A DNA stretch of 64,000 nucleotides from Hexactinellida sp. DTS-2022 (Eukaryota > Porifera > Hexactinellida). Below are positions 57,699 through 64,000 of the stretch, one piece after another. The position numbers and the translations under genes were made by a program. Below the pieces are notes generated by a model that did not search any database, was not told the origin of the DNA, and saw nothing but the letters and a program-made list of their open reading frames with translations. Each line of letters starts with the position of its first letter. The first letter of the stretch is position 1. Where the stretch lies: NCBI GenBank assembly GCA_028753945.1, contig JAPNXP010000002.1, forward strand, positions 7,998,001 through 8,062,000, read 5' to 3'.

Positions 57699-58412
57699 TT
57701 AAGGCTAAGGTTCGCCTGGAGATGGAGAAAGTACATTGGCTTGTTATATTCAGCCCTTATACGCTTTCGAATTATCTATTGTTTAAGACAAAGTTTGACT
57801 CTCTAGCTTATATACTTCCCGACTTACAGCAAGGTATGTGAATATGGAACTGAATGACAAATGATTGACCACAACATTAATTGAAAATTATTTATAACTC
57901 GAGTCATAACTGAAATTTGGGTTATTATAAATGCGATGTTAAAGTCGCTATAGTTAGTACAAAGTAAATGCTTGGGGGCGATAGAGAGCATAATATGATC
58001 AAATGTTTACTTTTCACACTACGTGGGTGATCAGTCGGAATTTTCAGGATGATGAAACATTCCTGAAAATTTCCGACCGATCACCCACGTAGTGTGAAAA
58101 GTAAACATTTGATCATATTATGCTCTCTATCGCCCCCAAGCATTTACTTTGTACTAACTATAGCGACTTTAACATCGCATTTATAATAACCCAAATTTCA
58201 GTTATGACTCGAGTTATGAATAATTTTCAATTAATGTTGTGGTCAATCATTTGTCATTCAGTTCCATATTCACATACCTTGCTGTAAGTCGGGAAGTATA
58301 TAAGCTAGAGAGTCAAACTTTGTCTTAAACAATAGATAATTCGAAAGCGTTTAAGGGCTGAATATAACAAGCCAATGTACTTTCTCCATCTCCAGGCGAA
58401 CCTTATCCTTAA
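57699..58412. mobile_element. Near-perfect palindromic foldback element with TTAA flanks
   Basis: TTAA at 57699-57702 and 58409-58412 encloses two arms of about 345 bp that are reverse complements with very few differences, around an 11-base loop near 58050-58060 (TGATGAAACAT). The ends read GGCTAAGGTTCGCCTGG and GGATAAGGTTCGCCTGG. No coding sequence. A transcript through it would fold into a long hairpin. Confidence 0.92.
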
Positions 58413-58672
58413 TAACTAACTAATTACTGTACGTTAAAAGTTCTAGAACATTCCCTATTTAAATACTTAAGTTACAGAACAAATGTATCTTATTAAATTT
58501 ATTACGTAGAACACAACGTGACTTGGGGTTAGGGGTATAAATAGTTTGTCCCATTTTCACTGTACATTTCAATTTCTTAAGTTGAAGTAACTAATCATTG
58601 GTGCTAGACAGTGTCAATTAAAAACGACCAAACCAATAAAAAAATATAAGTGTTACATTAGTAAGTTTACTT
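58413..58672. other. No gene seen
   Basis: Short AT-rich spacer. Confidence 0.4.
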
Positions 58673-58755
58673 AGGAGTAAGGCCGCATAGCGGCTGTTAA
58701 CTTAGGTGCGTAGCACCGATATGTCGCAATGCGACGGAGACCGAAGGGCTCGTAA
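58673..58755 (+). repeat. GC-rich hairpin-cluster repeat, copy 2
   Basis: Three perfect 5-bp stems with 3-base loops follow each other: GCCGC-ATA-GCGGC, GGTGC-GTA-GCACC and GTCGC-AAT-GCGAC, then CCGAAGGGCTCG. The local base composition differs sharply from its surroundings. It may be the conserved part of a mobile element or of a structured RNA. Confidence 0.7.
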
Positions 58756-58959
58756 CAGATAAAGTCCGAAGATATGTCAAGTATACGAACCCCAAAAGAA
58801 ATTCAAAAGATTTCACCTTTGAGGTCACTTTTGGGAAGAAATTAGAATAAAACAGGCCCGTAGCACGCCAACATTTATTGGTGCGGCATAGTGACGTCAC
58901 CATAATTATTATAAACAGACAATAATATTTTGTACTTTATACGCGCTTTAAAGTATGTT

Positions 58960-59135
58960 TTAAGGTTCATGTATACTCTGCAAAAATCCAAATTCCAAAT
59001 AAAGCCAACTATTGTCTATTTCGTTTTTATTGTATTTTTGTTTGCATGGATACCCATGTGTTCTCTCACGAAATTTCTAAGAAAAATTCAAATATTTTTC
59101 TAGTTGGACATAGTTTCGTAACCTCGTCTTTTAAA
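58960..59135. mobile_element. TTAA-1 element, left-end fragment
   Basis: TTAAGGTTCATGTATACTCTG starts a match to the first 170 bp of the family (TTGTCTATTTCGTTTTTATTG, GTTCTCTCACGAAATTTCTAAG). The remainder is missing. Confidence 0.7.
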
Positions 59136-59195
59136 AAAAAAAATGGGAAATTTTGTTTTAAATCGGAAAAAACATTTGCGGAAATGTTTTTTCTA

Positions 59196-59392
59196 ACGGG
59201 CCCCTTCTCGGCTCTACTTGCCCCATTCCCGCTCTATCCGGCCCATTCCCGGCTCTAACGGGCCCATTCCCGGCTCTACTCGGCCCATTGCAGGCTCCAC
59301 CTGCCCCATTCCCGCACTATCCGTCCCATTGCCCGCTCTATCCGTCCCATTCCCGGACCTATCCGGCACATCCCGGCCCATTTCCGGGCCCC
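59196..59392 (+). repeat. GC-rich ~21-bp minisatellite
   Basis: About nine imperfect units of CGGCCCATTCCCGGCTCTAT, some with CGTCCC or TGCCCC variants. It is a GC island in AT-rich surroundings. Confidence 0.9.
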
Positions 59393-59429
59393 TTTAAATT
59401 TGAACTACTATTTGTAGCAAAAACTAAAT

Positions 59430-59512
59430 CAACCACATAACTATGGTCAACCACATATCTATTTCTGCCACATTATTATGGCCAGCCACATTACTATGGG
59501 CAGCCACACAAC
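59430..59512 (+). repeat. Short tandem repeat of CCACATNACTATGG
   Basis: Four imperfect units of about 20 bp containing CAACCACAT or CAGCCACATT and ACTATGG. Confidence 0.6.
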
Positions 59513-60764
59513 ACAATGCAAAAATGGTAGCAAATTTCACATACTATTATTACATAAAGTTATTTGAAAAGACTATGATTTCTATAATAAGATATTGTGA
59601 CATCTGAAACAATAAATATTGAAACAGATTTCAGTTGTATAATTACACTATAGTATCAGTTTTCAATATACGCTAATTACAACAATACTACAATCACATT
59701 ACACATTACACTTTTGAATTATGTTAAACATTACAATCTAGGAAATGGTAACCATGGAAATGATATAGAGTCAGAATTCCAATGTGGAGATGATATAATC
59801 AAAGAATTATAAACATGGATCTTTTTTTCATCATAAAAACAATGATCTATATCAGGGCATTGAGACACCAAAATGTCAAAAAAATCCAAGTTATTTCGGA
59901 AAATTACCAAATAAGGAGCTATAGTATGACGCATAAGTGCATTCATATAAACCAAAAAATGTTTTTTCCACCTAGCATGAAACAAGCCATGCCTAAGAAT
60001 AAATTAGCGAGAAAAAAAATAATTGCCTCGAAATGATATTTCCACTGAAAATCAATATTTCGTCTTTCGGCGATACCGTTAATAGGAGTCAAATTTGTTT
60101 TGGTAATCTTAGACATAAATATTACTAATGTAAATATACGCATATTATATACGACAGGCCCGCAAGAGCAGGTGCGGCGGGTGCGTCCTTGACCGCAACA
60201 ATATTTTAGCTAGCCAATGAGTTCTAATACACATTAAATGAGTTCTAATACACATTATGATTACATTCAGTAAGCGTCTACCCCCTTTACATGAATGTAT
60301 ATATAATATCCGCTGGGAACTGGGGTTTTAAAAAACTTTCATGTGCAAGATATTTGAACAATAACAAAGGTTGCAAGCTAATATTTGACCGAATAATTGC
60401 TTTTCGATTGGCTAAGAATCGGTTGATTACCAAATCCAGTATTATTTGTCATTTTGGACCGCACATATATCCATGTCTACAAATACAAGTACGTATTTGC
60501 TTCACATGATAATCATATTTTGTTGAATATATTTTAGTTTACTGTTGACAAATTGTACTATTGGTCAACCGAATAATAATATTTGGTCAACCGAAGATAA
60601 GCAAAATATTATCATCAGGTAGGACAAATGCTTTTATTTGATGAGCTAAATACATCAGGATTCATATAAAACCAATAAACCTTGATTTGGGTAAGCGACC
60701 GATACTTAGCTAATCGGCAACCAAATATTGGGTCATTCATTTGGTTTCAACATTGACAATGACC
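59513..60764. other. No supported gene
   Basis: AT-rich. Frames of 60-85 codons exist on both strands over the same bases (59731-60143) and none shows a recognisable motif. Confidence 0.4.
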
Positions 60765-61722
60765 ATGAGCAGGGAATTCTTTAATATAGGGACTGTAAAC
60801 TTCGTTTTACGGTAAATTAGCGTAGGCCTAAAACAGTATTGTTACTTATTGATATCCCGTAATCCGCTAATGCTAGACACAGGAAATGTATTATTGTCGT
60901 ATAGGAAGTCATATTTTGGGAGTCCAACGGTAATATTGGTTTATCGAAAATATTTGTGGAATGTAAGTTATGCGATTTTCACACCCTTCCATATATGGTA
61001 ATATTGTTAAAATCTCGAGATTACTTAACTTTATACATATGAAATGTATCATTTTCGTACAGGAATTCATATTTTGGGAGTCTAACGGTCATATTGGTTT
61101 ATCGAAAATATTTGTGGAATGTAAGTTATGCGATTAGCAAAACTACAAAACAGGGTCGGGGCAATCCTCCAGTAGAGAATGCCAAAATAATAATATAGGC
61201 TAAGGGGAACGCCTTAGGTAAATCAATGTGATCTACTGAGTCCCTAATATGAATTCCCATTTCCCATTCGCCAATAATATATTTAATATGTATAAAACTA
61301 ACTAATCTCGAGATTTTAACAATATTACCATATATGGAAAGGTGTGAGAATCGCATAACTTACATTCCACAAATATTTTCGATAAACCAATATGACCGTT
61401 AGACTCCCAAAATATGAATTCCTGTACGAACATGTTACATTTCATATGTATAAAGCTAAGTAATCTCGAGATTTTAACAATATTACCATATATGGAAGGG
61501 TGTGAAAATCGCATCACTTACATTCCACAAATATTTTCGATAAACCAATATTATCGTTGGACTCCCAAAATATGACTTCCTATACCACAATAATACATTT
61601 CCTGTGTCTAGCATTAGCGGATTACGGGATATCAATAAGTAACAATACTGTTTTAGGCCTACGCTAATTTTACCGTAAAACGAAGTTTACAGTCCCTATA
61701 TTAGAGAAGTCCCTGCCATGAG
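60765..61722. mobile_element. Large palindromic foldback element
   Basis: Left arm about 60765-61137 and right arm about 61350-61722 are inverted copies (ends around CATGAG and ATATAGGGACTGTAAACTTC). Each arm holds two tandem sub-units containing GAAnTCATATTTTGGGAGTC, CGAAAATATTTGTGGAATGT and CCATATATGG-type sequence. The 210-bp centre is unique. Partial relatives lie at 25180-25435. Confidence 0.9.
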
Positions 61723-61784
61723 TTCATAATAAAATATTGTTAACTAACCAAAAATGTATTTTTCTTTGAATTAAAATAGATTGA

Positions 61785-61980
61785 CTTCGGAATTCTGGCG
61801 AAATACTCAACAAAGTTGAATTTCGAGATTAGTGAGAAATATATTACTACTATGTCATGGAATTATGCTGGAATTGAAAATTTTCAAAATTAAGTCCTCC
61901 ATCCCCTTCAGGGGACATTTAGTGACGTCATTATTGATATTTTGGCTATTAAATGAATGTATATGTACATTTATTCACAT
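61785..61980 (+). repeat. Dispersed repeat R-D, copy 2
   Basis: Matches 7213-7440 (AATTCTGGCGAA, ATTATGCTGGAATnGAAA, CCCCTTCAGGGG, ATTATTGATATTTTGGC). The family continues at 62675-62775 after an inserted MITE and a SINE-like head. Confidence 0.7.
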
Positions 61981-61987
61981 TTATATG

Positions 61988-62485
61988 CAGTGGAACCTCT
62001 ATAAGTGGGGGAGCATGGGACGGGGAAAATTCAACTGCCCCCCATTCCCCGGTTATAAAATTCAATTGGAAAAACATTACATATGCCATATTATACAAAA
62101 TATTCATATAACACACACATTAATGCACGTTCTAGTTCTTATTTGTATATTATGACAATTTAGTTAAACTGCTGATCTACACTAGGTGATTTCTTCTAAA
62201 AATATCAGAGTAGATCAATTGAAAATATATTTTTTTTAGAACTTTAGAGTCGATTTATTGGAAATATTGTATTATTTATAAGAATCATGTTACGATTTGT
62301 CCATACCCCCATTTATGGAGGTTGTTTTGTATGGAGATAAAAACTCCTTGAAATTTATGGTCCCCCATTCCCCACTTCCCCGCTTATAGAGGTTCATTTG
62401 TATGGATATAAACGAATATGGTAAAAGATTCCCCACTTATGGAGGTTCCCCATTTATAGAGACCCCACTTATAGAGGTTCCACTG
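61988..62485. mobile_element. Pogo-like MITE, CAGTGGAACCTCTATAAGTG ends
   Basis: Left end CAGTGGAACCTCTATAAGTG and right end (other strand) CAGTGGAACCTCTATAAGTGG. Four or more internal copies of CCnCTTATAGAGGTT lie toward the right end. A TA follows the right end. 498 bp, no transposase. Confidence 0.85.
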
Positions 62486-62545
62486 TACATGTATTATATT
62501 CTATATTCCATTAATGTGGAATAGAATTTATTTTCTAATATTTAG

Positions 62546-62610
62546 AAGTCCCAATAGTTCAGTTGGTAGCATATCAGAACAGTATGCAAGTGTTCCTGCG
62601 TTCGATCCCC
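62546..62610 (+). repeat. tRNA-derived SINE head
   Basis: TAGTTCAGTTGGTAGC is a good pol III A box, and TGCGTTCGATCCCC a good B box about 30 bases later. The spacing is tRNA-like but the acceptor stem does not close, so a SINE head or pseudo-tRNA is more likely than a working gene. Confidence 0.6.
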
Positions 62611-62779
62611 AAACTTGGCGTAACCTTTTGGCAAGGAACTATATAAAGACAAATCATAAGCTTTATTATTATAATCTTATACACTATGGACTAAGTACAC
62701 ATAACCAAAGCTAAACTGACCTATATAATGACAAAAACAACAATTTCAGATAGTTATTGAATTACATTTTGCTTTAAAA

Positions 62780-63435
62780 GTGTCCCAAAAGAAAATGGAC
62801 TGCTATTGACAAATCCAATACATTCCAAAAGCTACACATTATTCAAAATACAATGTTTAAGCGAATGGGAGCTTAACTGATGAATCCATCCTGGGATGAA
62901 AAACCTTGTAATAGATTAGTTCTAATTGAATTTGCAGGGAAAAATTTGAGCTTCGATTGCTCAATTCGGGATTTTGGAGCTTTCAACCAATATTTTGGAA
63001 AAAGTATTGAATTTTACTCTATGAAATTTTTATGTATATTAGTACACACTGTAACCAACATATTTGACCATTATTGAACAGAACTAAGAATTGCTTCCTG
63101 TTCAGTGACTTCAGAGAAAGGCATAAAATAGGAAATTTTAACGAATTTCACGCATTTCCTGGAGTTTGTATTTCTAGAATACTTTACTATGATCTAAACA
63201 GTCTGAAAATGGTCAAATTTGTAGATCTAATACTGTTAATTATAGACAATAATGTATGGAAATATAGCTTCCACAGTATCCTAGAAATCTTGGTCACGCT
63301 AAGATAACGATAGTATTGCCGAGACAGGAAGCCTTAAACAATGTTATACAAAATCATTCCGAAAATAAAACAAAGGAAGTTATGCAGTGGTGATTATATG
63401 CTTAGTTATGTAATTACAGTCTAGTATAGAGAGTT
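62780..63435. other. No supported gene
   Basis: AT-rich. The last 40 bases match the 3' flank of the hAT fragment at 44650. Confidence 0.4.
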
Positions 63436-64000
63436 TCAATGCAATATTATAAATATTGTAGAAACCACCCATATCGCTAATACATTTTTGACGGCAAGTA
63501 TACTTAAATACGTTTTAATGCGTTTCAGAGTTGAGAAACTTCTTTCACTTGTAGCAGTTGTGATTGGTAATGTGGAAAATATCTGTAATATTATAGACAG
63601 TGCTGGCATCAAACTTTTATTGGATTCATATAATGCTTCGACTACAGTTTTAGATACCATCTCGCCTTTTGCCAGTTTATTAGACCAGATACTTTGCCAT
63701 ATATCCATTTCTGCTTCGATTTCTGCAGTACGATAAGGCAGCAATGACTCTAATGGCTTCAAAACACTCTTTACTTGATCCATAGGCATTTTAGCACCGT
63801 TAATTGGCAAAATATTTTGGAGAGTAAAGATTTTTTCTCTGTGTTTCAAGAACTTAAGATTAAGTTGCTCTATCAGCCCCTGAAAATATGGAAGGAATAC
63901 GTGTTCTCTGTAGAAAATTTCTTCTAGGTTGAGAAATTTAGAATTAGCTCTTGCTAGACCCTGGAAAGCGTCACTGTAGATCCAAAAATTTCAGCTTTTG
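63436..64000 (-). CDS. hAT transposase C-terminus, continues beyond the window (hAT5)
   Basis: The minus-strand frame is open from the right edge (64000) to a stop at 63436, about 188 codons. The visible part reads FYREHVFLPYFQGLIEQLNL, then KVLKP-like SVLKPLESLLPY and MDIWQSIWSN, and the dimerisation motif TLPITTATSERSFSTLKRIK, the classic LPxTxxxxERSFSxLKxIK of animal hATs (close to the type in hAT1). No stop or frameshift is seen. The usual RLSxLxLLxI ending is altered after KTYL, so the last 25 residues may be frameshifted. The start and catalytic domain lie outside the window. Confidence 0.8.

Noticed and set aside
59731-60143. Overlapping 66-84 codon frames on both strands
   Set aside because: They are mutual shadows in AT-rich DNA; neither shows a domain or a biased composition.

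Overview
This window is AT-rich eukaryotic nuclear DNA, most likely from an invertebrate animal. The sequence shows phase-conserved spliceosomal introns with GT..AG ends. Nearly all the rest is animal-type DNA transposons: hAT, THAP/P-element-like, Mutator-like with a PHD finger, and many MITEs with TTAA, TA or 8-bp target duplications. There are no bacterial operons, tRNA clusters, rRNA or CRISPR. I cannot name the species; the 62-bp introns and the transposon mix only suggest a small-intron invertebrate.

Layout. Positions 1-2400 and 8622-11021 are an apparently identical 2.4-kb direct repeat. At 2401 it abuts a truncated hAT transposase (2401-4283), which is itself inserted in a second hAT (4640-5466). 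From 5.6 to 13 kb there are MITEs and dispersed repeats. A possible host-gene exon pair lies at 13.2-13.75 kb on the minus strand. At 15.7-18 kb three transposons are nested inside one another. Minisatellites lie at 18.2-19.2 kb, a decayed P-element at 19.5-20.3 kb, and a complete but mutated 3-kb hAT with both ends and target duplication at 21.3-24.3 kb. More nested MITEs, an unrecognised broken gene (29.3-30.9 kb) and a hAT scrap (31.2 kb) follow. Two further P-elements lie at 36-38.7 kb (plus) and 41.2-42.5 kb (minus).

The most interesting region is 46.5-47.6 kb. Two tandem two-exon minus-strand genes, hidden from a plain ORF scan because each is split by a 62-bp phase-1 intron, encode small proteins (82 and 109 aa) with an N-terminal charged helical region and a C-terminal membrane anchor. 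Their upstream regions are identical over about 106 bp while their coding sequences have diverged strongly. A possible third, degenerate member starts at 54.4 kb. Just upstream lies a broken Mutator-like transposase with a C-terminal PHD finger (48.1-49.3 kb).

The rest (49.6-64 kb) holds more TTAA elements, two large palindromic foldback elements (57.7-58.4 and 60.8-61.7 kb), minisatellites, tRNA-like SINE heads, and a hAT transposase running off the right edge. Several TTAA families (five sets of inverted ends) dominate as non-autonomous elements. No autonomous piggyBac-like transposase that could move them is present.
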